Shown one piece after another: positions 18,369 to 27,737 of a DNA stretch of 64,000 bases. Under the pieces are notes generated by a model. It was given only the letters and a program-made list of their open reading frames with translations, made no database searches and was not told the DNA's origin. The translations under genes and the position numbers were made by a program. Position 1 is the stretch's first letter. Each line of letters begins with the position of its first letter. Origin of the DNA: Alteribacillus sp. YIM 98480 (lineage in GTDB: Bacteria > Bacillota > Bacilli > Bacillales > Marinococcaceae); the NCBI RefSeq assembly GCF_009765375.1, contig NZ_VTOK01000017.1:1-64000 (forward strand). The letters are read 5' to 3'.

Positions 18369-19898
18369 GTGCATTTAACCGACCTTTTCGAATCTACTGT
18401 TAATAGAGCCCCTAATCAAAATGCAATTTTTCAAGGAGAAAAAAGTTATACATATTCACAAATAAATGAAAAAGCCAATCGGGCAGCATCATCTATGCAG
18501 CGATTGGGAGTAGGGAAGCAAGACAGGGTCATGGTGTTGTTAAAAAACAGGATAGAAAATATTATTATGTTCTGGGCCATTCAAAAAATTGGAGCTATAT
18601 ATGTTCCGATTAATTTGAGGATGTCCTTAGAATATATTCAATATTGTATAAACGACGTGGAGGCGAAAATGATCGTTTTCGAAGAATCCAGTCGGTACTT
18701 ACTAAAACAAGAACACTTTAAACATAAACCTATCATAGTAAGTTTGCAAGGCATGGCAGATTTAAGCTATGACGAATTGGTTAAAAATAATTCTTTGTCT
18801 TTTCATATTCCAAGAAAAAACGCAGAAGATTTATCTACTATCCTTTATACATCTGGTACTTCAGGAAAACCAAAAGGAGTCCCTCGTTCTCATAAAAATG
18901 AATACACTTCCACCATGTCTCATATTATTCAAAATCGTTATGTTGTTCATGATTCAACACTTGGAGCTGTTCCTTTATACCATACAATGGGATTGCGTTC
19001 TCTGTTGTCTATGTCGATCTTAGATGGAGAATGTCACACCATGCTGGATTTTGATCCAGTTGAAGCTTTGGAAATCATTAGTAAACAGAACATTAGCTGT
19101 TTGTATCTCATGCCAACCATGTATCATGATCTTGTCCATTGTTCTAGAACGAAAAATATTGATTTTTCTTCCGTAAGAGTGCTTACATTTGCTGGTTCAC
19201 CTATGTCGAAAGAATTGATAGAAAAATGTAACGAGATGTTTCAGCCGCAGCATTTGGTTAATCATTATGGAAGTACAGAAATATATACATTTACCACTTC
19301 AACAAACGTGAGAAATAAACCTTGGAGTGCTGGAAAACCAGGAATACATCAAAATGTTCGTTTAGTAGCTATAGATTCCAAAGGAAAGAGCGATCCTTCA
19401 AAGGTTGTAAAAGAAGGAGAAGTTGGTGAAATAATAGTGAACACCAATTCAGCAGAAGCATTTAAAGGGTATTGGAACCGCCCGGATGCTACAAATCAAG
19501 CCATAAACGATGGCTGGTATTATACTGGTGATATGGGAAAACGAGATGAAGAAGGGGACTTAACAGTTGTGGGAAGGGTAGATGAAATGATTTTATCGAA
19601 CGGTGAAAACATTCATCCCCAAGAAATCGAAACCATTTTATCAAACCATCCTCTCGTTAAGGAATCAGCTGTCATTGGGGAAAATGATGAAAGGTTCGGC
19701 CAATTAGTAGTTGCATTTATTGTCCCGGAGAATAGCAATGTCACTGTTCAACAACTTGATCAATATTGTAAAGAAAGCCCTCGCTTATCAAACTATACTC
19801 GCCCAAGGAAATATATTTTTATCTCTGAACTACCGCTGAATAATTCAGGGAAAATTGATCGTCAAGGATTAGTTCAAGGATGTTACGCTGAAATATAA
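18369..19898 (+). CDS. Acyl-CoA synthetase / AMP-forming acid-CoA ligase
   Basis: ANL-superfamily enzyme of about 509 residues that activates a carboxylic acid through an acyl-AMP to its CoA ester. The AMP-binding P-loop YTSGTSGKPKG is at about 160-170, the YGSTE A5-like motif near 300, YYTGDMG near 380, GRVDEMILSNGENIHPQEIE hinge near 400 and the catalytic C-terminal lysine in NSGKIDR near 497. Start GTG 18369 follows AGGGAAGGAGTGAG. Aromatic, cyclic and fatty acids are all possible substrates; the enoyl-CoA hydratase at the window start and TRAP/BenE importers suggest an imported aromatic or alicyclic acid. It stands alone after the MITE-like element. Confidence 0.9.
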   Translation: MHLTDLFESTVNRAPNQNAIFQGEKSYTYSQINEKANRAASSMQRLGVGKQDRVMVLLKNRIENIIMFWAIQKIGAIYVPINLRMSLEYIQYCINDVEAKMIVFEESSRYLLKQEHFKHKPIIVSLQGMADLSYDELVKNNSLSFHIPRKNAEDLSTILYTSGTSGKPKGVPRSHKNEYTSTMSHIIQNRYVVHDSTLGAVPLYHTMGLRSLLSMSILDGECHTMLDFDPVEALEIISKQNISCLYLMPTMYHDLVHCSRTKNIDFSSVRVLTFAGSPMSKELIEKCNEMFQPQHLVNHYGSTEIYTFTTSTNVRNKPWSAGKPGIHQNVRLVAIDSKGKSDPSKVVKEGEVGEIIVNTNSAEAFKGYWNRPDATNQAINDGWYYTGDMGKRDEEGDLTVVGRVDEMILSNGENIHPQEIETILSNHPLVKESAVIGENDERFGQLVVAFIVPENSNVTVQQLDQYCKESPRLSNYTRPRKYIFISELPLNNSGKIDRQGLVQGCYAEI

Positions 19899-20216
19899 TG
19901 AATAAAACGCTTTGGAGCCATTTTAAATATGATTGAAAAAAAGACAATAAAACAGCGGGGAAATAGTACTGTAATAACGGCGATAGTTGCCCCCCATGTC
20001 TCTTTGATGATCTAATCCTTTATGGTAAAATGTTAATGTTAAATAAATCAAAGTTTAATAGAAATCAAAAATAGACAAGAGATGCTCATAAAGTTAGAAT
20101 TCTTACATGGCTGAGCTTTCTCTTCCATTTATTACATTTCATTATGACAACGTTTTCAAAATAACCATTGAATATTTGACTAATATTACAGAGTGGTAAG
20201 AAGAGAGGTGAAGGAA
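19899..20216. other. Intergenic region before the response regulator
   Basis: About 318 bases without a convincing gene. It holds a cre-like site at 20145-20158. I see no clear terminator after the ligase and no strong sigma-A promoter. Confidence 0.5.
20145..20158 (+). promoter_or_regulatory. cre-like CcpA site before the response regulator
   Basis: TGACAACGTTTTCA matches TGWAANCGNTNWCA at 13 of 14 positions. It lies about 60 bases before the TTG start of the AraC-type response regulator, suggesting carbon catabolite control. Confidence 0.45.
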
Positions 20217-21020
20217 TTGTCTGAATTATTGATAATAGATGATGATATTGAAAACTGTCAGAAAATCCGGTCTATTGTAGAAAACAGTCCATATAGAGAT
20301 TTATTGATATATGAAGCAGAAACAGCTAAAGAAGGTTTAACAATCTTAAAGAAAAAAAAGCCTTTCATCATTATCCTTGACCTTTCTCTGCCTGATGGGG
20401 ATGGTATAGACACAGGAAAAGAGATCCTAGCGTTGTATCCATATATTTCCATCGTTGTAACCACTCATTTAAAAATGTTTCAGCCAGTGTACGATAGCAT
20501 AAATGCTGGTTTTTCGGCATTTCACCTTAAGCCTCTTGCTAAAAGTGAACTATTAGAAACATTTGATCGTTTATTTGCTGCAGATATGTTAAACGATAGT
20601 AAACAACTTTTAGAATTTCAAGGAAATACGAGCTCTTTCGAAACCGATTTCGCAAGCCCGATTCAAACAGCTATTGACTATGTACAACTAAATTACCACA
20701 AACCGATTACCTTACAGGAAGTTTCAGATATGGTATATTTAAGCCCCTCCCATTTCAGCCGTATGTTCAAAGATGAAACAAAAACAACTTTTATAGAGTA
20801 TTTGACAGAGATACGAATTGAAAAGTCAAAACACTTCTTGAAAATGACTTCTTTACCAATAGAAGTGATTGCACATAACATTGGTTTTTCTAGTGCTGGT
20901 TATTTTTCAACAACATTTAAACGGCTTGAAGGAAAAACTCCTAGAGAATACCGAAATATATTTATTAATTTTATTGAAAAGCCTTACACAAATTCAGCGG
21001 GCGTAAGTAAAGGTTTATGA
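20217..21020 (+). CDS. Orphan response regulator with AraC-type DNA-binding domain
   Basis: About 267 residues. Receiver domain at 1-120 with acidic pocket Asp8-Asp10, phospho-acceptor Asp55 in IIILDLSLPDG and conserved Lys105 in HLKPL; AraC/XylS double helix-turn-helix at about 165-260 (SPSHFSRMFKDE, IAHNIGFSSAGYFSTTFKR). I take TTG 20217, behind GAGAGGTGAAGG, rather than GTG 20193. No histidine kinase is next to it, so the kinase is distant or missing. It probably controls carbohydrate/acid uptake genes nearby, for instance the ligase or orphan receptor, but the target is not visible. A strong terminator follows. Confidence 0.9.
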   Translation: MSELLIIDDDIENCQKIRSIVENSPYRDLLIYEAETAKEGLTILKKKKPFIIILDLSLPDGDGIDTGKEILALYPYISIVVTTHLKMFQPVYDSINAGFSAFHLKPLAKSELLETFDRLFAADMLNDSKQLLEFQGNTSSFETDFASPIQTAIDYVQLNYHKPITLQEVSDMVYLSPSHFSRMFKDETKTTFIEYLTEIRIEKSKHFLKMTSLPIEVIAHNIGFSSAGYFSTTFKRLEGKTPREYRNIFINFIEKPYTNSAGVSKGL

Positions 21021-21105
21021 AAATCCTTTTTGTTCGAATCCTATCTTAAACAGTTTAGAGCTGGTTTAAATAAAGTTCCAATTGAAATTTAAAAAAGAAC
21101 AAAGT

Positions 21106-21148
21106 CGGTGTAAAGAAGATATAGTTATCATCTTTGCGCCGTTTTTTT
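21106..21148 (+). terminator. Rho-independent terminator
   Basis: A 15-base stem (CGGTGTAAAGAAGAT against ATCATCTTTGCGCCG, with wobble pairs and one mismatch) is followed by seven T. It ends the response regulator transcript. Confidence 0.85.
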
Positions 21149-21226
21149 ATGTATTAAGGGAAAAGATTTTTAATTATTAACATGGATAGAATAGTAATTA
21201 ATTTTCAAAAAAGTCATTGATTAAAT

Positions 21227-21273
21227 ACGTATTATAATGTATCATAACTCATATGAAACGTATTATAATGTAT
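21227..21273. repeat. Two direct 16-base repeats, candidate GntR operator
   Basis: ACGTATTATAATGTAT occurs at 21227-21242 and again at 21258-21273, exactly 31 bases (about three helix turns) apart, just upstream of the gntR ribosome site. Each copy contains a TATAAT hexamer, so the sites may overlap -10 elements, a layout suited to autorepression. Confidence 0.65.
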
Positions 21274-21296
21274 TAAAAAAGGAGGGAGGGAAACGA

Positions 21297-22064
21297 TTGT
21301 TACAACGTAAAAGTTCTAAATCTATGTATTTACAAATTTCAGAGTTTATAAAGAAGCAAATTTTAGAAGGTATTTACGAAGAAGGATCTAAAATTCCAAC
21401 TGAAATTGAACTAATGGAAAGATTTAACGTGAGTAGAACGACCATACGATTAGCCATGAAAGAGGTAGTAAAAGAAGGACTTTTAGAAACTAAGCCAGGC
21501 AAGGGTACGTTTGTAAGTAAAGGAAAAATGTATCATCATTTGCAGGGATTCAAAGGATTATATGAGACATTTTTAGAAGCTGGAATGACTCCTGAAACAA
21601 AATTAATTGATTTTGAAACCGTTGTCTCGAATTATGACATTCAGTTGTCTTTGGGATTAGAAGTGGATACTAAAATTTTAAGAATTATGCGTTTATATTT
21701 AATTGATAACGAACCTATAGCGTTAGCGGAAATTTCTGTCCATCCGAAATTAGCAGATCTTATTTCCGAAGAGGATGCAGCTAAATATCCAGTTTATAAA
21801 ACTCTTTCAACTAGAAGTGGTCATAGAATCAAACAAGCTCACTTTGAAATATTTGCTAAAGATTCTTCCGATTATGTAGCAGAAGCTTTAAACATCGAAC
21901 AAGGATCAGCCACTCTTGGAGCTGAACGAGTATTATTTTCCGAGAAGAATGAACCAGTAGAGCATACTTATTTATGGTTCAAACCTGATGCTTATCGATT
22001 TACTCTCGATCTTGAAGGCGAAAATGGTTTGAAGTTGGTAGATGCCAGTAAATTTCAAAAATAA
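21297..22064 (+). CDS. GntR family regulator, HutC/UTRA type
   Basis: About 255 residues: winged helix-turn-helix at about 5-75 (ILEGIYEEGSKIPTEIELMERFNVSRTTIRLAMKEV, the GntR signature) and a UTRA effector domain at about 95-250. Start TTG 21297 follows AGGAGGGAGGGAAACGA; the earlier ATG at 21237 would place a repeat operator inside the gene. Regulators of this type bind a small-molecule metabolite and repress the adjacent operon. Next downstream are a TRAP transporter, a lyase and an enolase-superfamily enzyme, so a hydroxy-diacid or its breakdown product is the likely effector. Confidence 0.92.
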   Translation: MLQRKSSKSMYLQISEFIKKQILEGIYEEGSKIPTEIELMERFNVSRTTIRLAMKEVVKEGLLETKPGKGTFVSKGKMYHHLQGFKGLYETFLEAGMTPETKLIDFETVVSNYDIQLSLGLEVDTKILRIMRLYLIDNEPIALAEISVHPKLADLISEEDAAKYPVYKTLSTRSGHRIKQAHFEIFAKDSSDYVAEALNIEQGSATLGAERVLFSEKNEPVEHTYLWFKPDAYRFTLDLEGENGLKLVDASKFQK

Positions 22065-22095
22065 TTTTTGTCGGTTAGAAAGAATGTAAGAGATT

Positions 22096-22133
22096 TCCCC
22101 TTGATTATAAAATTATTTACTAACTCAAGGGGA
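22096..22133. promoter_or_regulatory. Inverted repeat in the leader of the second dctPQM operon
   Basis: TCCCCTTGA (22096-22104) and TCAAGGGGA (22125-22133) are exact reverse complements, 20 bases apart, about 26 bases before dctP. No T-run follows, so it looks more like an operator or an mRNA stem-loop than a terminator. Confidence 0.5.
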
Positions 22134-22158
22134 GTACGTTTAAAAAGGGAGGCAAATT

Positions 22159-23187
22159 ATGAAAACGTTAACAATGTTTATTTTTACAGTAATTTTGTTA
22201 TTTATTTCAGCATGTTCTTCTGGTGAAATGCAAGAAAGCTCTGGAGAGACAGATATTTCTGATTTACCCGAAACTGAATTAAGGCTTGGTCACAATGCAC
22301 CACCAGAATCTCCGACTGGGCAAGCAGCAGATAAATTGGCGGAAATCGTTGAAGAGAACTCAGAGGGAAATATCACCATTGAAGTATATCCTGAAAATCA
22401 ATTGGGTGATAATCGTGATTTAATTGAACAGACATCAGTTGGGGGCCTCGACCTTTCTATGGCTGGTTTAGGGGTATTAGGAGATTTGGCTCCTGAGTAC
22501 AATTTTATGCAAATTCCATTTCTTTTTGAAAGCCAGGATCACATTCATAAAGTAGTTGAAAGTGATATAGGAGAAGAACTAGCGGAGCAATTAGTGCAAG
22601 AACATGATCTAAGGTTACTAACTCAAAGCTGGGACAGGCTTCCCCGCCAAGTAAGCGCCAACAAACAGATCACCAGTCCTGAAGATTTAAATGGCTTTTT
22701 AATTCGGACAGGTACCAAGGGAGCAACTGAAACATTTTCTATCTTAGGGGCTAAACCAACTTCCGTTCCACTTAAAGAGGTTTATTTATCATTACAAAAT
22801 AACATTATCGAAGGGGTTGAACTTCCTCCCGACTACATGGTGACAAACAGTGTTGCAGAAGTTAATTCTCATTTAAATATGACGAATCATACGTATGGGA
22901 CACAATTTATAGCTATGAATGAAATGATCTTCAATGAATTACCTGAACAATATAAAACAATAATCAATGAAGCAGTTCAAGAAGCAGGGAACTATAATAA
23001 TGAATTGACAGAAGAAGAAACAGGTGAATATTTAGAAGATTTGGAAGAAAACGGCATGGAAATTGTAGAATTGTCTGATGAAGATCGTGAAAAATTTACT
23101 TCTACGGTACAAGAGAATATTGAAGAATTAGAACAAGTTTGGCCGGAAGCGGAAGGCCTCGGTGAAAGAATCCTCAATACCAAATAG
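22159..23187 (+). CDS. dctP: DctP family TRAP receptor (system 3)
   Basis: Lipoprotein receptor of 342 residues with lipobox ISAC (Cys about 19) and an acidic linker. DctP features: LRLGHNAPPESPTGQAADKLAEIV at the N-lobe, QLGDNRDLIEQ near residue 90, and FLIRTG holding the carboxylate-binding arginine near 180. It is clearly distinct from the 314/16836 pair, so a different ligand is expected. GGGAGGC precedes ATG 22159; dctQ and dctM follow. With the downstream lyase and tartrate-dehydratase-like gene, a tartrate- or aldarate-like acid is a reasonable guess. Confidence 0.93.
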   Translation: MKTLTMFIFTVILLFISACSSGEMQESSGETDISDLPETELRLGHNAPPESPTGQAADKLAEIVEENSEGNITIEVYPENQLGDNRDLIEQTSVGGLDLSMAGLGVLGDLAPEYNFMQIPFLFESQDHIHKVVESDIGEELAEQLVQEHDLRLLTQSWDRLPRQVSANKQITSPEDLNGFLIRTGTKGATETFSILGAKPTSVPLKEVYLSLQNNIIEGVELPPDYMVTNSVAEVNSHLNMTNHTYGTQFIAMNEMIFNELPEQYKTIINEAVQEAGNYNNELTEEETGEYLEDLEENGMEIVELSDEDREKFTSTVQENIEELEQVWPEAEGLGERILNTK

Positions 23188-23229
23188 TAAAGTAGGATAA
23201 TTCCTGCTTTACTAGAAAGGGGTGAAGAA

Positions 23230-23700
23230 ATGAAGAAATTACAATATATATTAAAGCTAATCTGCTCTGTCTTATTAATCATACTTGTAGTGCTTCTTGC
23301 ATGTAACGTTTTTTTAAGATACGTAGTAGGGCAGCCTCTTGATTGGACAGAGGAAGCTGGAATGCTAATACTTGTCTGGATTACATTCCTGGGGGCCGTG
23401 TTGGCTGCTGGTGAAAATAAGCATATGGGAATGGATCTAGTCTATAACAAATTTAAAGGTACATCTAAGAAGGTCATGACTACGTTGATGGGAGGGCTAA
23501 TTATAATTGGTCTTTTTATGGTCGTTTACTATGGAGCAGAAATGACTATAAATAATCTGAATCTTAAAAGTGAGTCCCTCCAAATTTCATATGCTTATTT
23601 TTATTTAGCTATTCCTGTAAGCTGTTTGTTATATGGAATTATAGAAGTTCAAAAATTAGTAAATCTGTATAGAAATAACCAGAAGGAGGGAAATTTATGA
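23230..23700 (+). CDS. dctQ: TRAP small permease, DctQ family (system 3)
   Basis: Four-helix small subunit of 156 residues. The conserved segment DWTEEAGMLILVWITFLGA is near residue 40, and charged residues KHMGMD follow the second helix as usual. GAAAGGGGTGAAG precedes ATG 23230. Its stop overlaps the dctM start by 4 bases (ATGA), so the two membrane subunits are translationally coupled. Confidence 0.9.
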   Translation: MKKLQYILKLICSVLLIILVVLLACNVFLRYVVGQPLDWTEEAGMLILVWITFLGAVLAAGENKHMGMDLVYNKFKGTSKKVMTTLMGGLIIIGLFMVVYYGAEMTINNLNLKSESLQISYAYFYLAIPVSCLLYGIIEVQKLVNLYRNNQKEGNL

Positions 23701-24971
23701 TATTGCTTGTAGTTAGTTTACTATTTGCCCTAATTATCCTTGGTTTTCCAATTGCTATTTCACTCCTTTTGGTAAGCTTAGTTTATTTCACTCTTAATGG
23801 AATTCCTATGTCTGTTGTAACACAACAAATGTTAAACGGAGCTTCCTCTTTTATATTAGTTGCAGTTCCCTTATATATTTTTGCTGGTCAGCTAATGAAT
23901 TTAGGAGGAATAACAAATAGAATAGTAAATTTTTGTAATGCATTATTAGGAAGAATTAGAGGCGGCTTAGCTCAAGTTAATATTTTCGCTAGTATGATTT
24001 TTTCGGGAATTTCAGGTGAAGCGGTGGCTGATACGGCTGGACTTGGTAGTGTTATGGTACCTTCTATGAAAAAACTAGGTTATCCAAAAGAGTTTAGCGC
24101 AGCAGTTACTGCTGGTTCGGCAGTAGCTGGTCCAATCATTCCTCCAAGCATTCCTATGGTAATATGTGCGTCTCTTGCTGGAGTTTCTGTAGGGAAAATG
24201 TTTTTAGGCGGGGCTGTTCCAGGAATTTTATTTATTATTTCTGCTATGGTATTCACCTATATTCTATCAGTGAAAAATAAGTTCCCTGTAGCAGATAAGA
24301 CCTCTAAATCAGTGTTACTAAAATCGTTTAAAGATGCTTTTTGGGCTCTATTGGCTCCTGTAATTATTGTAGGTAGTTTAGTAATGGGCGTTGTCACTCC
24401 TACTGAAGCTGGGGTAATTGCGGTTGTATATGTATTCTTTATTGGTTTTTTTGTATATAAAGAACTCAGGATTAAAGATATATTTGAACACGCATGGCAA
24501 ACCATTGTTACGACAGGAGCAATAATGTTTATCTTATCTCTAGCGAATGTTTATACCTACCTTTTAACAAGGGAACAAGTAGCAGAAGTTCTAGCTAATT
24601 CTTTGTTTAGCCTAACTCAAAATACAATATTTTTGTATTTAATTGTTTTATTTGTGGCGCTAATTGTAGGTGCTTTTTTATCAACTACTGCAGGTTTACT
24701 ATTGCTTATTCCAATTCTTGGCCCCATTGTTAGCCAAACTGGAATGGATCCCATTCATTTTTATGTTTTAGTAACGATTGCATTATGTGTGGGAACGCTA
24801 ACTCCACCTGTTGGAATAAACTTGTATCTTTCAGCACAGATTGCCGAAGCCTCACCTGAAAAGGTGTTTTATCAAATGATTCCCTATATATTAATATTGT
24901 TCCTGATTATTTTAATAGCAATATTTATCCCAGAGATAGTTCTTTGGTTACCGAATAAAATGATTAGCTAG
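23697..24971 (+). CDS. dctM: TRAP large permease, DctM family (system 3)
   Basis: Large membrane subunit of 424 residues with about 11-12 helices. VPLYIFAGQLMNLGGIT near 60, AVAGPIIPPSIPMV near 142, TPTEAGVIAVVY near 235 and GTLTPPVGINLYLSAQIA near 370 are family signatures. GAAGGAGGG lies before ATG 23697 within the end of dctQ. The lyase gene begins 12 bases after its stop, which ties the lyase to the imported substrate. Confidence 0.93.
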   Translation: MILLVVSLLFALIILGFPIAISLLLVSLVYFTLNGIPMSVVTQQMLNGASSFILVAVPLYIFAGQLMNLGGITNRIVNFCNALLGRIRGGLAQVNIFASMIFSGISGEAVADTAGLGSVMVPSMKKLGYPKEFSAAVTAGSAVAGPIIPPSIPMVICASLAGVSVGKMFLGGAVPGILFIISAMVFTYILSVKNKFPVADKTSKSVLLKSFKDAFWALLAPVIIVGSLVMGVVTPTEAGVIAVVYVFFIGFFVYKELRIKDIFEHAWQTIVTTGAIMFILSLANVYTYLLTREQVAEVLANSLFSLTQNTIFLYLIVLFVALIVGAFLSTTAGLLLLIPILGPIVSQTGMDPIHFYVLVTIALCVGTLTPPVGINLYLSAQIAEASPEKVFYQMIPYILILFLIILIAIFIPEIVLWLPNKMIS

Positions 24972-24982
24972 GCGGTGAAAAA

Positions 24983-26338
24983 ATGAGAAGTCATATTATA
25001 GATTCAAAGATTTTTGGTGATCAGTTTTCTACTGAAGAAATGAGGTTAATATTTTCCGAAGAGAATATGATAAACAAATGGATTGAAGTGGAAGTTGCTC
25101 TAGCTGAAGCAGAAGCAAAACTTGGAATTATTCCCGCAGATGCAGTTCATGAAATCAAACAAAAAGGTAAAGTCGAACTTTTTAATTTTGACCAAATAAA
25201 ACAAGGGGTAGATAAAACCTGGCATCCCCTCGTTCCTTTTATTCGAGAATTTAAGTCATTGTGTGAAGATGAGGCAGGAGAATACATTCATTGGGGCGTA
25301 ACGACTCAAGATGTGATGGATACGGGCATGGTGTTACAAATAAAAGAAGCTTTTAAAGTAATAGAAAAAGAGTTAGAGGATCTTCAGGAAATATTGTGTG
25401 AACTAGCAAAAAAGCATTCAGATACTGTAATGGCGGGACGTACTCATGGTCAGCATGCTTTGCCGATAACTTTTGGATATAAAGTTGCAGTGTGGGCATC
25501 TGAAGTTAACAGGCATGTTTCAAGGTTAAACAATTTAAAAGAGAGCGTACTAACGGGTAATATTGCAGGGGCAGTCGGTACCTTGGCTTCGTTAGGCGAG
25601 GACGGTCTTAAAGTACAATCTGAGGTAAACAGTTATCTTGGACTAGAAGTCCCCGATATTGCATGGCATGTTTCTAGAGATAGATTTGCAGATGTAACTT
25701 CCTTTCTTGGAATTTTAGGAGGGACTTTTGGGAAAATCTCTAATGAAATTATTCAATTACAAAAGACTGAAATTGCAGAAGTAGAAGAGCCGTTTGAGTT
25801 TGGAAGAATAGGAAGTAGTACAATGCCTCAAAAAAGAAACCCAATGGCTTGTGAAGCTGTAGGAGCCGTATGTCGATTACTAAGATCTCAATCGTCCCTT
25901 GGAATTGAAGCTATGGTTCAAGAACATGAACGGGATATGGGACCTTGGCAAGCAGAGTGGGAGTTTATACCAGAAATGTTTATGTTAAGTGCTTCTGTCC
26001 TTCACCACATGAAATGGATACTGAAAGATTTGCATGTTTACAGTTCAACGATGAGGAAAAATTTAGAAAAATCAAATGGCTTAATTATGTCGGAAGCAGT
26101 TATGATGCATTTGGCTGAAACTTTAGGAAGACAGAAAGCTCATGATGAGGTGTATCAAGTTGCTATGAAAGCTTTTGAAGAAAATATTTCCTTAAAAGAT
26201 GCTTTAAAGTCTAATCAGGAGATTGCTGATATATTAAGCCCTCCTGAAATAGAAGAGTTACTTAATCCTTTAAATTATACGGGGTCTTCAAAAGAGTTTG
26301 TAGAGAACGTTATCAGTAAAATACAAGGATATAAATAG
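24983..26338 (+). CDS. Fumarase/adenylosuccinate lyase superfamily enzyme
   Basis: About 451 residues. The superfamily acts by removing fumarate-like products from, or cyclising, dicarboxylates through a carbanion. The signature loop GSSTMPQKRNP (about 276-286), with the catalytic serine, and the HWGVTTQD and GRTHGQHALPITFGYK blocks carrying the conserved Thr/His residues are intact. The N-terminal region resembles 3-carboxy-cis,cis-muconate cycloisomerase (PcaB) and adenylosuccinate lyase about equally; a purine role is unlikely in this operon. Start ATG 24983 follows AGGCGGTGAAAA, 12 bases after dctM. Likely substrate is a substituted succinate or the product of the tartrate-dehydratase-like enzyme downstream; not settled by sequence. 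Confidence 0.82.
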   Translation: MRSHIIDSKIFGDQFSTEEMRLIFSEENMINKWIEVEVALAEAEAKLGIIPADAVHEIKQKGKVELFNFDQIKQGVDKTWHPLVPFIREFKSLCEDEAGEYIHWGVTTQDVMDTGMVLQIKEAFKVIEKELEDLQEILCELAKKHSDTVMAGRTHGQHALPITFGYKVAVWASEVNRHVSRLNNLKESVLTGNIAGAVGTLASLGEDGLKVQSEVNSYLGLEVPDIAWHVSRDRFADVTSFLGILGGTFGKISNEIIQLQKTEIAEVEEPFEFGRIGSSTMPQKRNPMACEAVGAVCRLLRSQSSLGIEAMVQEHERDMGPWQAEWEFIPEMFMLSASVLHHMKWILKDLHVYSSTMRKNLEKSNGLIMSEAVMMHLAETLGRQKAHDEVYQVAMKAFEENISLKDALKSNQEIADILSPPEIEELLNPLNYTGSSKEFVENVISKIQGYK

Positions 26339-26432
26339 TATCTTTAAAAGTACTTTCGTCAAACAAATTTATCTTAGATTCCATATTATAAATAAATTGT
26401 TAGGTTTGTAATAGGATAGTGAGGAGTTAAAA

Positions 26433-27602
26433 ATGAAGATCGTTGATATTAAGGAAAAAACGTTTCCATTGAAAACAAATATACGTAATTCCATTATAGA
26501 TTTTAGCAAAATGACAGCATCTATTATTGCTGTGATTACTGACGTCAAGAAAGATGGGGAGCAAGTAATAGGTTATGGCTTTAATTCAAATGGGCGTTAT
26601 GCACCAACTGGTCTATTGCACGAAAGATTTATCCCACGACTATTAGAGGCGGAATCTAGTAATGTTCTTAATGAGAATCAAACCAATTTTGATCCTCATA
26701 AAATATGGGATGTGTTAATGACTAATGAAAAACCGGGCGGCCATGGAGAGAGGTCTGTAGCAGTAGGTACTATTGATATGGCAATATGGGATGCTGTAGC
26801 AAAAATAGAAGGCCAACCACTATATCAAGTACTTGCAGACCGATATCGTAACGGTGAAGTTGATGATAAAGTGTTTGTATATGCAGCAGGAGGGTATTAT
26901 CTTCCAAATAAGGGACTAATTGAGCTGCAAGAAGAAATAAAATCATATTTGGATTTAGGTTATTCTAAAGTGAAAATAAAAATTGGAGGGGCCACACTCA
27001 AAGAAGATTTAGAAAGAATTGAAGCAGTTTTAAAAGTGCTGCCGCATGAAAATGCATTAGCAGTTGATGCTAATGGAAGGTTTGATCTTGAGACGGCTAT
27101 TGAGTATGGTAGAAATTTAGAACAATATAATTTATTTTGGTATGAAGAAGCAGGTGCACCGCTAGATTATCAATTACAAGCAGAACTTGCAAAGCATTAT
27201 AAAAATCCGATGGCAACTGGGGAAAATCTTTTTTCAATGCAGGATGCAAGAAATTTAATTCGTTACGGTGGGATGAGAGCGGATAGAGATTATTTGCAAT
27301 TTGATTGCGCATTGAGTTACGGATTGGTTGAGTATTTAAGAATTCTAGAAATGTTAAAAGAATATGGTTGGTCTTCTCGTCGTTGTATACCACATGGTGG
27401 TCATCAAATGTCCCTAAACATCGCTGCTGGTTTAGGATTAGGTGGAAATGAATCTTATCCGGGAGTGTTTGAACCTTTTGGAGGTTTTGCAGATGGTTAT
27501 CCAGTGGAAGACGGCTATATTAAACTTCCTGATGTGCCGGGGATAGGATTTGAATCCAAGTCTAATTTATATGAGATTCTTCATTCCCTTAGTAAGCAAT
27601 AA
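26433..27602 (+). CDS. Enolase-superfamily dehydratase, D-tartrate-dehydratase-like
   Basis: About 389 residues. Metal ligands Asp212, Glu238 and Glu264 lie on successive barrel strands, with a KxK base pair (Lys181/Lys183) on strand 2 and His321 in CIPHGGHQMSLNIAAGLGLGGNE. That C-terminal block and the positions closely follow Bradyrhizobium D-tartrate dehydratase, which turns D-tartrate into oxaloacetate and water. The FNSNGRY loop near residue 50 also agrees. GTGAGGAG precedes ATG 26433. It ends the GntR-TRAP-lyase operon and is followed by a strong terminator. Other 2-hydroxy diacids cannot be excluded. Confidence 0.85.
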   Translation: MKIVDIKEKTFPLKTNIRNSIIDFSKMTASIIAVITDVKKDGEQVIGYGFNSNGRYAPTGLLHERFIPRLLEAESSNVLNENQTNFDPHKIWDVLMTNEKPGGHGERSVAVGTIDMAIWDAVAKIEGQPLYQVLADRYRNGEVDDKVFVYAAGGYYLPNKGLIELQEEIKSYLDLGYSKVKIKIGGATLKEDLERIEAVLKVLPHENALAVDANGRFDLETAIEYGRNLEQYNLFWYEEAGAPLDYQLQAELAKHYKNPMATGENLFSMQDARNLIRYGGMRADRDYLQFDCALSYGLVEYLRILEMLKEYGWSSRRCIPHGGHQMSLNIAAGLGLGGNESYPGVFEPFGGFADGYPVEDGYIKLPDVPGIGFESKSNLYEILHSLSKQ

Positions 27603-27656
27603 ATTCACAAACTAAATCAAAAGTTGTTAAGAAAAGTACGTTAAAGGTTTAGATTC

Positions 27657-27711
27657 ACTCGCTATTCTTCCTTCTTATCCCTTGAAGTGAAGGGAATAGC
27701 GAGTTTATTTT
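27657..27711. terminator. Bidirectional terminator between converging operons
   Basis: ACTCGCTATTC (27657-27667) pairs perfectly with GAATAGCGAGT (27694-27704); an inner CCCTT/AAGGG pairing shortens the loop, and TTATTTTT follows. It lies between the plus-strand dehydratase and the minus-strand flavoprotein and probably serves both. Confidence 0.8.
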
Positions 27712-27737
27712 TGCTTTTATAAGAGTAGACAAAAAAG

